A DNA stretch of 64,000 bases from Planctomyces sp. SH-PL62 (GTDB taxonomy: Bacteria; Planctomycetota; Planctomycetia; Isosphaerales; Isosphaeraceae). The stretch's first letter is position 1; each line of letters starts with the position of its first letter. The notes under the pieces were generated by a model. It did not search any database. It was not told the origin of the DNA and saw nothing but the letters and a program-made list of their open reading frames with translations. The translations under genes and the position numbers were made by a program. This document shows, in pieces, positions 40,654 through 48,704 of the stretch. The stretch lies in contig NZ_CP011273.1 of assembly GCF_001610895.1 (NCBI RefSeq), positions 4,464,001-4,528,000 of the forward strand, in the 5' to 3' direction.

Positions 40654-42141
40654 TCAGGGGGCGGCCTGACGAGGAGCCTTGCGGAACCGGTATCGCAAGG
40701 TCAGGAAGCTCGCGTATTCCAGGTCGGCGGGGGGAAGGCTGGTCACGACGGCCTCATCCCCCGCGATTCGGTAGTCGAACGGCCGGCCGCTCATCGGGTC
40801 GGGGAGGGCCGGGGCCTCGGACAGTTCGTCGAGGCTCGCCGGCAAGGCCCCGTCGTGAGAGGAAGCGTAGAGGCGAATCGCCTCGACGAGCTGCAAGAGC
40901 GCGAGGCGTCGCTCAAGCCTGGCGACGGCCGCGTGGGTGCTGCGCGAGGCGGAGATCAGGTCCGCGAACGGGATCCCGGACGATCTCGGCGGGCTCTGCC
41001 CGCTCGCGTCGGCCTTCTCCTTCGCTCCGAGCCAGAGGGGCAGGAACATCCACTTGAGATCCTCGTCCCGGCGGAACTGGAAGTCGCGATAGGATGCGAT
41101 CCCGACGACCTGGATCATGGGCATGGCGTCGAGGCGTTCCTCCGGGAATCCGGTCTCCCTCAACAGCCGCCTCGCTCCGGGATACGCCCGAGCGATCCGG
41201 ACGACCTGCGAGGCGTGCTCGGGGAGGTCCTGAAGCGAAGGCCGCGACGGCGGACTGGACAGGCGGGGCCGACCATCAATGAGCATGCCGAGCTTGCCCG
41301 CGACCTGGTCCGAGAAAGCTCGTGCGGTCTCGATCGACCAGACGTCGGATTCGAGCCGAGCGAGCATCGGAAACTCGCGATCCAGCATGGCGCTCTCGGA
41401 CTCCGTCGGAGCGGCCAGATCCATGAGCGGCCGGGGGAGCGAGGCCAGCGCCCAGTAGAGGCTCGGGCATGTCGGCCGCTGCACCAGCCCGTCCATCACG
41501 TCGAGCATCTGATTCGCGGCGGCGACGGCGATGAGCGTCTGGATGTAACTCTCGCTACGCCCCAGGTCGCGGGCCAGGGCCAGGCCCGTCTTCACCCCCT
41601 GGAGCGACTCCTCGATCCTCCCTTCCTCCAGGTCGAGGCGGGCCTTGAGAGCGATCCAGCGGGCGAGCCCGCGCGCCTCCTGCAGGTCGCCCAGCAGGAG
41701 CAGGAATCCCTCGCTCCGACGTCGAAAGCCCCAGTCGCAGGTTTCGCGGAGGGTCCCCAGCCGAGCCTCCTCGAGGGCGGTCGCCCGCCGTTCCACGAGG
41801 GTCCTCACGTCTTCGCGAGGGAACTGGTCCGAGGGGAGCGCCAGCCAGTCCGAGACGGACTGTTCGGCCGAGCCTCCGGAGGGGTCCGGCTTCTTCAGGG
41901 CGAGCAGCTCTTCGCGATAGCGGACCCCGATCAACGACTCGATCGCACGGTGATAAAAAACCGCGGCGTCGCCTGCGATCTGCTCCTCGCGCTTCGGAAG
42001 GAGGCTGAGCCGCAGAGCGGGCGCCGGCGGCTTCACAGGCCGGATCTCGAACGTCTTCTGGTCGGCCGGTGGAGCTTCCTCGCCCCTTCCGGTCGACGTC
42101 AGCGTCAGCAGGACGCTGAGGAGCAGGACCCCTCGATTCAT
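40654..42141 (-). CDS. Secreted protein of unknown function in ECF sigma operon
   Basis: 495 residues with a signal peptide (MNRGVLLLSVLLTLTSTGRG). The body is mainly helical, with long Leu/Arg/Glu-rich segments (YREELLALKKP, LARWIALKARLDLEEGRIEE). The C-terminal 90 residues (LYASSHDGALPASLDELSE, then DPMSGRPFDYRIAGDE) resemble the tail of planctomycete pseudopilin-like proteins. GGGAGG lies six bases before the ATG, which overlaps the upstream stop as ATGA. No enzymatic motif was recognised. Confidence 0.72.
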   Translation of the reverse strand: MNRGVLLLSVLLTLTSTGRGEEAPPADQKTFEIRPVKPPAPALRLSLLPKREEQIAGDAAVFYHRAIESLIGVRYREELLALKKPDPSGGSAEQSVSDWLALPSDQFPREDVRTLVERRATALEEARLGTLRETCDWGFRRRSEGFLLLLGDLQEARGLARWIALKARLDLEEGRIEESLQGVKTGLALARDLGRSESYIQTLIAVAAANQMLDVMDGLVQRPTCPSLYWALASLPRPLMDLAAPTESESAMLDREFPMLARLESDVWSIETARAFSDQVAGKLGMLIDGRPRLSSPPSRPSLQDLPEHASQVVRIARAYPGARRLLRETGFPEERLDAMPMIQVVGIASYRDFQFRRDEDLKWMFLPLWLGAKEKADASGQSPPRSSGIPFADLISASRSTHAAVARLERRLALLQLVEAIRLYASSHDGALPASLDELSEAPALPDPMSGRPFDYRIAGDEAVVTSLPPADLEYASFLTLRYRFRKAPRQAAP

Positions 42142-42656
42142 AGCGGACCTCCCAGGCTGGAGAACAGTTCCTCGTCTCGACCATCAAGCGCCTTCAACGT
42201 GCGGATCGGGTCTTCGGGCAGCGGGCCGAGTCGCGCCGATGCGGCGAGAATCGGCGGCTCGGAAAGGGCCTCGAGGCCCTGCCGATCGATACGGCGACGC
42301 GGCCTCAGAGGCTGGCCGACGCCCTCGGCCTGGGGATTGGGAGGCCGCCTCGTCAGGATCACGACGGGCTCGTCGGCCTCGACCGCCCGCCGGGTCGGCG
42401 CGGCGACCGAAACGACCCGATCGACGGCGAGCCCGGCCGGCCTTCTCCCGGTGGAGATGAACTGTCCGACCGCGAGGACGGCCAGGGCCGCGGCGACGGC
42501 CGGCCAGCCCCACGCGCGTCGTCGATCGTTCAGGGCGGAGCGACGGCCCGCCTCGAACATCAGGCGATCGCGATCGAGCAGGTTGCGCGACGGGGCGAGG
42601 GCGGCGAGCGAGTGTTCGAAAGGCGTCAACTCGGGTTGGTTCGGGCTCGGTTGCAT
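42138..42656 (-). CDS. Putative anti-sigma-like membrane protein
   Basis: 172 residues from the ATG at 42656, which overlaps the ECF sigma gene by about 30 bases. The N-terminal cytoplasmic part is short (TPFEHSLAALAPSRNLLDRDRLMFEAGRR region); one membrane helix follows (WGWPAVAAALAVLAVGQFI) and then an outer, Arg/Pro-rich domain. Single-helix layout and position directly behind an ECF sigma gene are typical of anti-sigma factors, but no zinc-finger HxxxCxxC motif is present, so the role is inferred. Confidence 0.65.
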   Translation of the reverse strand: MQPSPNQPELTPFEHSLAALAPSRNLLDRDRLMFEAGRRSALNDRRRAWGWPAVAAALAVLAVGQFISTGRRPAGLAVDRVVSVAAPTRRAVEADEPVVILTRRPPNPQAEGVGQPLRPRRRIDRQGLEALSEPPILAASARLGPLPEDPIRTLKALDGRDEELFSSLGGPL

Positions 42657-43132
42657 GTCACCCCCAGGCGTTCTCTCAGAGACTCCAGGCCGCGTTTGTA
42701 GAGGCGATGGGCCGCGCTGGAAGAAGTGCCGGACGCCCCGGCGATCTGGGCGAACGTCAGCCCGCCCCAGAGGTGGGCGACGATCACCTCCCGCTCCTCG
42801 ATCGGCAAGGACTCCAGGGCGTGCCGGGCCTCGTCCGCGTCGATCCCGCCGGGGCCGTCTCCGACGGGCGAGGCGAACCACGCGACGGTGCTCGACCCGG
42901 CTTGCGTCTCATGCCTGCGCCTTCGTCCGGCGGCGATCGACGCGTCGACGGCCAGATTACGGACGACCCGGAACAGCCAGGCCGCCGGGTTCTCGGGCTC
43001 GCGGTCGAGGACGCTGAGCCGCAGAAAGGCCTCCTGTACGGCGTCCTCGGGCGAGTCGCAGAGCTGCCGCGCGAACAGCGTCAGCGCGTCGGCGTGGCGG
43101 TCCAGCAGTCGTCCGATCGCTTCAGGGTCCAT
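42626..43132 (-). CDS. ECF-type RNA polymerase sigma factor
   Basis: 168 residues. Region 2: ALTLFARQLCDSPEDAVQEA followed by FLRL and PAAWLFRVVRNLAVD. Region 4: LPIEEREVIVAHLWGGLTFA and GTSSSAAHRLYKRGLESLRE. It resembles the small planctomycete ECF groups and differs from the factor at 11.8-12.3 kb. It heads a four-gene operon (sigma, anti-sigma-like, secreted protein, DUF1559-like) with overlapping starts and is divergent from larC. Confidence 0.88.
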   Translation of the reverse strand: MDPEAIGRLLDRHADALTLFARQLCDSPEDAVQEAFLRLSVLDREPENPAAWLFRVVRNLAVDASIAAGRRRRHETQAGSSTVAWFASPVGDGPGGIDADEARHALESLPIEEREVIVAHLWGGLTFAQIAGASGTSSSAAHRLYKRGLESLRERLGVTCNRARTNPS

Positions 43133-43291
43133 CGCGTCCTCGACTCGCCGTCCGGTTCGCCGACACTTAGACGATTGTCAGAGCCACCCGTCCCAGAAAA
43201 CAGGCCGGGGAGTTCCTGGGTTGCGGAGGGGAGCGAGCCGGCTAGAATGGAAATCCTTCGAGCGAACGGAAATGAGACGAGGAGCCTGGTC

Positions 43292-44491
43292 GTGCGCGTC
43301 GGATACTTCGATTGCTTCAGCGGCGTCTCGGGCGACATGACTCTCGGCGCGCTCGTCGACGCGGGGGTCGATCCTCGGGCGATCCAGCAGGCCGTCGCCA
43401 GCCTCGGACTGCCGGGCGAACTCTCGTTCGAGACCGTGCGGCGCGGGGGCTTCCGGGCCACCTACGCCCGCGTCGAGACGCCCCACGAGCACGCCCACCG
43501 GCACTGGCACCACATCGAGGCGATCATCGAGAAGGGGGCGCTCACGCCCCGCCAGAAGGACCTCGCGACCCGGATCTTCATGAGGCTGGGCCAGGCCGAG
43601 GCCCGCGTCCACGGCGTCGACCTGGCGAAGATCCACTTCCACGAGGTCGGTGCGGTCGATTCGATCATCGACATCGTGGGATCGGCCGTCGGGCTCGACC
43701 TGCTCGGCGTCGACCGCTTCGAATGCAGCGCGGTGCCCCCCGGCCGGGGCTCGATCAAGGCCGAACACGGCCGCATGGCCCTCCCCGCCCCCGCCACGGC
43801 CGAGATCCTCAAGGGGGTCCCGCTGGCCGAATCGACCGTCGAGATGGAAATGACGACCCCCACCGGCGCGGCGATCATGACGACCGTCGCCGAGCGGTTC
43901 GGCCCCCTCCCCTCCCTGACCGTCGAGTCGATCGGTCTGGGTGCCGGGACCCGAGAGGTCCCCGGCCAGGCGAACATCCTCCGACTCTTCGTGGGAGTCC
44001 TCGAACCTTCCCCGCACGGCGATCGCGTCTTCATGCTGGAGACGAACCTCGACGACCTGCCCGGCGAGGTCGTGGGCTACACGACGATCAAGCTGCTGGA
44101 GGCCGGCGCCCTCGACGTCTTCACGACGGCGATCCAGATGAAGAAGAACCGTCCGGGCGTGATGGTCAGCGTCCTTTGCGACGAGGCGGCGATCCCGGTC
44201 ATGGAGGAGATCCTGTTCCGGGAGACGACGACCCTAGGGGTGAGACGGTTCCCCGTCAGTCGCCACAAGCTGAACCGCAAGGCCGTCGAGGTCGAGACCG
44301 AGTTCGGCGCCGTCCGGGGCAAGCTCGGCTGGCTGGAGGATCGGCCCCCGACGTTCAGCCCCGAGTTCGACGACTGCGCGAAGATCGCTTCGGAACGCGG
44401 CGTGGCCCTGCGCGAGGTCTTCGACGCTGCCCACGCCGCCTACGCTCGACGCCTGAACGAATCGGTCATGGAGCAATCCCCGGCCCGTTGA
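43292..44491 (+). CDS. larC: Nickel-pincer cofactor biosynthesis protein LarC
   Basis: 399 residues from a GTG preceded by GAGGAG; the longer frame to an ATG at 43247 is less likely. Signature MRVGYFDCFSGVSGDM (family start), HFHEVGAVDSIIDIVGS, PPGRGSIKAEHG, TPTGAAI and the C-terminal ETNLDDLPGEVVGY with KKNRPG. LarC is the CTP-dependent nickel insertase that completes the pincer cofactor of lactate racemase-type enzymes. larB, larE and a LarA homologue are not in this window, so they must be elsewhere or the protein is used differently. Confidence 0.93.
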   Translation: MRVGYFDCFSGVSGDMTLGALVDAGVDPRAIQQAVASLGLPGELSFETVRRGGFRATYARVETPHEHAHRHWHHIEAIIEKGALTPRQKDLATRIFMRLGQAEARVHGVDLAKIHFHEVGAVDSIIDIVGSAVGLDLLGVDRFECSAVPPGRGSIKAEHGRMALPAPATAEILKGVPLAESTVEMEMTTPTGAAIMTTVAERFGPLPSLTVESIGLGAGTREVPGQANILRLFVGVLEPSPHGDRVFMLETNLDDLPGEVVGYTTIKLLEAGALDVFTTAIQMKKNRPGVMVSVLCDEAAIPVMEEILFRETTTLGVRRFPVSRHKLNRKAVEVETEFGAVRGKLGWLEDRPPTFSPEFDDCAKIASERGVALREVFDAAHAAYARRLNESVMEQSPAR

Positions 44492-44520
44492 CCAGACTCC
44501 CGGGAAGGAGCGGTCGTCCC

Positions 44521-45012
44521 GTGAATTACACCTACCTCTGGCTGACCCTCGGCCTCGCCTGCCTGCTGGTGCTGGTGCTTCTCTCCACCGCGACCAGCCT
44601 GTTCCTCGTCCGGCGACTCGACGGCCTCTCGCAGGCGCACGACGCCACCGAACAGCGCGTGATTCAACTCGCCTACGAATTGCGGCGACTGGAGCGGCTG
44701 ACGGACGGCATGGCCCGTCGGCGGGGAATCGCGACGTCTTCCGACGCCGAAGAGGATCTGGAGAACGCCGAGCCGCCCCCCCCGACGCCGCTCATCTCGG
44801 TCCCCGACCTGGGATTCGAGGGAGGTCCCCAGGATTTCGGCGGGCTCGCGAAAAAACACGGCGAAATCTGGGCCCTGGTCGACGCCGGACGTACTCCGCT
44901 CGAGATCGCCCAGGAGACCGGTCGGCCGATCGGCCAGGTCGAGCTGATCGTCGGCCTCTACTGGCAGCACCACGACTCGCACAAACAAGGACGACATGAC
45001 GGACCCCGCTGA
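44521..45012 (+). CDS. Membrane-anchored DUF6115-like protein
   Basis: 163 residues from a GTG immediately after a GGAAGGAG stretch. An N-terminal membrane helix (LTLGLACLLVLVLLSTATSLF) leads to a short coiled-coil-like part (QRVIQLAYELRRLERL), a Pro-rich linker and a C-terminal helix-turn-helix-like segment (IWALVDAGRTPLEIAQETG, then GQVELIVGLY) as in DUF6115/DUF2802 proteins. It lies between larC and a small membrane protein in one transcription unit. Confidence 0.65.
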   Translation: MNYTYLWLTLGLACLLVLVLLSTATSLFLVRRLDGLSQAHDATEQRVIQLAYELRRLERLTDGMARRRGIATSSDAEEDLENAEPPPPTPLISVPDLGFEGGPQDFGGLAKKHGEIWALVDAGRTPLEIAQETGRPIGQVELIVGLYWQHHDSHKQGRHDGPR

Positions 45013-45502
45013 CCCCGAATCGACCGCCGAAGCCCTGGAGCTCGGGGCCTCGCGATGCCTGGAGCGGACCCGTTCCTGGGTGCTCAACGTCCTGGTGGCC
45101 GACGGCCTGACGATCCTGATTTCCGCACTCGTCCTGCGGCAAGTCGGCCCGGTCGTCGTGGACGTCGAGCCCGACCTCCTCCGCAAGATCCTGTTCGGGA
45201 CGCTCTTCGCCGTCTTCGTGGTCGCGATGCTCGTACTCAGGCGGCTGGGGGGCCGGGAACGGCTGGCCGACCCGACGACGCGGGCCTCGCGGTTCTTCGG
45301 GTCGCACGTCGGCGCCGCCGCGATCGGCTGGGCGGCCCTGCCGACGGGCCTCATTTACGGCCTCACCATCGACCCGAGCCTGGGGGGCCTCGCCCCGTTC
45401 TGGCTAGCGGCGATGGTCCTTGGCAAGCTCGCCTATCCGGGCGCGGTCGAGTTGGAGGGATTCGACGAGCCGATGTCCCACGCGCCGGAGTCCGCCGAAT
45501 GA
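44996..45502 (+). CDS. Membrane protein of unknown function
   Basis: 168 residues with about four membrane helices (WVLNVLVADGLTILISALVL, ILFGTLFAVFVVAMLVL, GAAAIGWAALPTGLIYGL, FWLAAMVLGKLAYPG). ATG with AAGGA upstream; it overlaps the previous gene by 17 bases and the following glycosyltransferase by ATGA. No family recognised. Coupling suggests a partner of the glycosyltransferase. Confidence 0.68.
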   Translation: MTDPADPESTAEALELGASRCLERTRSWVLNVLVADGLTILISALVLRQVGPVVVDVEPDLLRKILFGTLFAVFVVAMLVLRRLGGRERLADPTTRASRFFGSHVGAAAIGWAALPTGLIYGLTIDPSLGGLAPFWLAAMVLGKLAYPGAVELEGFDEPMSHAPESAE

Positions 45503-46737
45503 GCGTCCTCGAAACCTGGATCGTGCGGTTCTACATCGGCGTTATTCTGATCTGGCCGATCCGATGGGTCGTCCTGAGGTTCGTCCTCGGCCGGACGCGG
45601 TTTCTGACGACGGCGTCGGCGAAGCTGGACGGGCCGGAATTCCCCAGGGTCTCGGCCGTGATCCCGGCGAAGGACGAGGAGGCGACGCTCGACGAATGCC
45701 TCACGGCGGTCCGCTCCCAGGACTATCCCAACCTGGAGATCCTGGTCGTCGACGACCGGAGCGACGACGACACGCTGGCGATCGCCCGGCGGCACGAGTC
45801 CCTGGACGACCGGGTCCGCGTGGTCCAGAACGATCGGCTCCCCCCCGGCTGGACCGGTAAGACGTACGTGCTCCACAAGCACGCCCCCCTGACCGACGGC
45901 GAGTGGCTCTGGTTCCTCGACGCCGACACGAAGCACGAGCCGCTGTTCCTGAAGGTCATGCTGCGTTACGCGCTCGACAACGACGCGGCGCTGGTGAGCC
46001 TGCTCCCCGAGCTGAAGTGCGAGACCTTCTGGGAGCAGGTCGTGCAGCCGCTCGCCGGGATCGTCCTGATGCAGTCGTTCCAGCCCAGCCGGATCAACGA
46101 CGATTCGTCGAAGCTCGCCTTCGCCAACGGCCAGTCGATCCTGGTCGCGAGCAAGGCTTACGCGGCGGCCGGGGGGCATCGGGCGGTGCGGGATCGGTTC
46201 GTCGAGGACATCGGCCTGGCGACCAAGGTCAAGGCCCTGGGCCTGCCGATCCGCCTGGCGATCGCCAAGGGACTCGTCTCGTGCCGGATGTACGCCTCGC
46301 TCGGCCAACTCGTCCGAGGTTGGAGCCGGATCCTCTACGACGCGCTCGACCGGAGCCCGACCCGACTCGTCCTGAAGCTCCTGGATCCGATCATCTTCTC
46401 CCAGAGCGGCCATCTGGCGCTGGCGATCGCGCTCGGCCTCCTCGCCACCGGCCGAGGCGGCCCGTTCGCGTACTGGCTGCTGGGGCTCTCGCTCCTCCAT
46501 CACGCGCTGATGTACGCCGTGTTCCACCTGATCTACAACGTCTCGGTCCCCGGCTCCCGGTACGTCGCGACGTTCCCGCTCGGCAACCTCCTGACCGATT
46601 ACATCTTGATCCGGGCGATCCGGATGTGCTTCACCGGCAAGGTGGCCTGGCGGGGGACCAGCTACGACGCAAACCTCTCTCGCACCCGAGACGACGCGGC
46701 GGACGAGGCCGACGAGCTCGAGACCGCGGGACGCTGA
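45499..46737 (+). CDS. Membrane-associated GT2 family glycosyltransferase
   Basis: 412 residues. N-terminal membrane helix, then the GT-A fold: VSAVIPAKDEEATLDECL, ILVVDDRSDDDT, WLWFLDADT (the DxD motif) and VEDIGLATKVKALG, with RGWSR near the end of the domain, followed by three C-terminal membrane helices. The layout resembles hopanoid-associated HpnB and carotenoid glycosyltransferases; the acceptor is not determinable. The start is the ATG that overlaps the upstream stop. Converges on the transglutaminase gene with only three bases between. Confidence 0.85.
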   Translation: MSVLETWIVRFYIGVILIWPIRWVVLRFVLGRTRFLTTASAKLDGPEFPRVSAVIPAKDEEATLDECLTAVRSQDYPNLEILVVDDRSDDDTLAIARRHESLDDRVRVVQNDRLPPGWTGKTYVLHKHAPLTDGEWLWFLDADTKHEPLFLKVMLRYALDNDAALVSLLPELKCETFWEQVVQPLAGIVLMQSFQPSRINDDSSKLAFANGQSILVASKAYAAAGGHRAVRDRFVEDIGLATKVKALGLPIRLAIAKGLVSCRMYASLGQLVRGWSRILYDALDRSPTRLVLKLLDPIIFSQSGHLALAIALGLLATGRGGPFAYWLLGLSLLHHALMYAVFHLIYNVSVPGSRYVATFPLGNLLTDYILIRAIRMCFTGKVAWRGTSYDANLSRTRDDAADEADELETAGR

Positions 46738-46740
46738 GGC

Positions 46741-47724
46741 TCAGGACTGCTGCTGCCCCTGCTGCTGCCGGAAGCTGGACTGCGACTGCATCTGAGACGT
46801 CCGCCCCCGCGGCGACTGCCTCCCGGACTGGATCCACGAGGCGGCGGACCACGGGGCGTCCGAGCCTTCCGACCACTCGCCCCAGTCGTTGGGGACGCGG
46901 GAGATCGGTTCGACCTTGACCGCGACGTTGATGGTCTCTTCGGCCAGGCCGCGATAGATCCCGCGATTCGGCGGGACGTCGAGGTAGTCGCGGCCCAGGG
47001 CGATGCGGACGTAGTCGTCGCCGACGATGTGGCCCCGGGTCGGGTCGACGTCGACCCAGCCGTTGCGGCCGGCCCAGACCTGGCACCAGGCGTGGGTGGC
47101 GATCTCACCGGGCTCGTGGATGTACCCGCTGACGTAGCGGGCGGCCAGCCCCACGCCCCGGCAGGCGCCGAGGAACAAGTGGGCGAAGTCCTGGCAGACG
47201 CCCCGCCCGAGCGTCAGGGCCTCGCCGACGGGAGTCCGGGCGGAGGTCACCTTGTTCTCATAGACCAGCCGCGACCGGGTGGCGTTCATGAGCTGATTGA
47301 CGACGTCCAGGAGCGAGCCCGAGGGGCGGGGGAACGACTCAAGGAACGCAACCAACTCCGGGCCGCGTTCGACCAGCTTGCTGGGGAGCCGGTATTCGAG
47401 CGCGTCGACGGCCTGGAACTCGTCGGATTCGGGATCGAAGGGGACCTCGGCCAGCTTCGGTTCACCGGCCGCCCGATGGGTCCGCACCACGCTGGTGGCG
47501 CGGATCAGCAGCTCACGATAGGGCCGGTAAAGGTTGAACAGGTCCACGCGGTTGGCGAAGCCGTCCTGATAGACCGTCACCGGCGCGGACGGGGTGATCC
47601 GCAGGCGATAGCCCAGGCAGGTCTGGTCGTCCTCCGACGGCGGGGCCATGCGAACCTCGAAGACCGTCTCAGAGACGTCGTTCGAGTAGGTCAGTTTGGT
47701 CTCGTGCTGGACTCGGAGCAGCAT
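46741..47724 (-). CDS. Transglutaminase-like cysteine peptidase family protein
   Basis: 327 residues: a bacterial transglutaminase N-terminal beta domain (MLLRVQHETKLTYSNDV) and the core with Cys in GRGVCQDFAHLF, His in ATHAWCQVW and Asp in GWVDVDPTRG, the complete triad. The C-terminal tail is Gln-rich. Third gene of the conserved set ATP-grasp / alpha-E / transglutaminase. The set occurs in many bacteria; its peptide product or target is still poorly understood. Confidence 0.92.
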   Translation of the reverse strand: MLLRVQHETKLTYSNDVSETVFEVRMAPPSEDDQTCLGYRLRITPSAPVTVYQDGFANRVDLFNLYRPYRELLIRATSVVRTHRAAGEPKLAEVPFDPESDEFQAVDALEYRLPSKLVERGPELVAFLESFPRPSGSLLDVVNQLMNATRSRLVYENKVTSARTPVGEALTLGRGVCQDFAHLFLGACRGVGLAARYVSGYIHEPGEIATHAWCQVWAGRNGWVDVDPTRGHIVGDDYVRIALGRDYLDVPPNRGIYRGLAEETINVAVKVEPISRVPNDWGEWSEGSDAPWSAASWIQSGRQSPRGRTSQMQSQSSFRQQQGQQQS

Positions 47725-47749
47725 GGCGATTCGGCGCCTCCCATCCTTC

Positions 47750-48703
47750 TCATATCAAAAAGAAGCAACGCTGGATCTCATCGCTGACTCGATGGCAGGT
47801 GACCTGGAGGGATTCCAGGAACTTCAGCAGTCCACGATCGAAGATCTCGGCCACGTCGAGGTAGCGGAGGTCGCTCTCCAGCCGGCCCAGGATGCGCTCG
47901 GCCTCACAGCCGTAGGCGTCCTGGCCGCCGCCCGAGATGGCCTCGAGCGACTTCTGGCAACGCGCGGCGCTGTAGCGGATCGATCGGGGAAAGTCCGACT
48001 CGAGCACGAGGAAGCGGATGACCCCCTCGGGCTCGATGCGCTCACGTTCGGAACGCAGGAATGGTCCGTGCGCGGAACAGCTCCGAAGGAGGCTGGTCCA
48101 TCCCACGAGTGGCATCGGCGCCTCATGGCCTTCGACCTCCTGGGTCAGCAGTGGGCACTTGGCCCGGAGGATCCGGCAGAGGACGTCGAGCCGTTCGAGA
48201 TGGCGCCCCAGCTCGAGGAAGTAGTAGACCTCGTCGCGCGGCAAAGTGTTCTGGATCATACCGTCGATGAGAAGGCATGAGTTCTTGATGGCGTTGAACA
48301 GGCTCGACGGCCCCCGGACGAACATGCGCTGGGCGCTGGTGCCGCCGAGGAACAGGTAGAGACGGTTGACCTCGCTCCACACGTCCACGCCGATCACTTC
48401 CTGGGTGCCTCGGGCGTTCTCGCGAGCGCGGGCGATCATGCTGAGGATCGACTGGTGGTTGCCTCGGTCGAAGGTCAGGAAGCGGAGCGCGGCGTCCCGC
48501 GAAGAGACGCCGACGTCCATCGGGAGGTCCTCTCGGCAGGACAGGATCCTGAGGGCGATCTCGACCGGCGCGAAGCCTTCGCCGGAGCCGATCTCGGCGT
48601 CCAGCTCGATGAACAGACCGATGTCGACGAGGCGGGCGACGTTCTCGGCGCGTTCGATGTAGCGCCCCATCCAGTAGAGGCTTTCGGCGACACGACTGAG
48701 CAT
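47750..48703 (-). CDS. Alpha-E domain protein (DUF403)
   Basis: 317 residues, the usual length. Begins MLSRVAESLYWMGRYIERAE, the family signature, and is all-helical. GGAGG lies eight bases before the ATG, which follows the ATP-grasp stop directly. Always linked to DUF404/DUF407 ATP-grasp and transglutaminase genes, probably in modifying a peptide or small molecule; activity not established. Confidence 0.93.
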   Translation of the reverse strand: MLSRVAESLYWMGRYIERAENVARLVDIGLFIELDAEIGSGEGFAPVEIALRILSCREDLPMDVGVSSRDAALRFLTFDRGNHQSILSMIARARENARGTQEVIGVDVWSEVNRLYLFLGGTSAQRMFVRGPSSLFNAIKNSCLLIDGMIQNTLPRDEVYYFLELGRHLERLDVLCRILRAKCPLLTQEVEGHEAPMPLVGWTSLLRSCSAHGPFLRSERERIEPEGVIRFLVLESDFPRSIRYSAARCQKSLEAISGGGQDAYGCEAERILGRLESDLRYLDVAEIFDRGLLKFLESLQVTCHRVSDEIQRCFFLI

Positions 48704-48704
48704 C

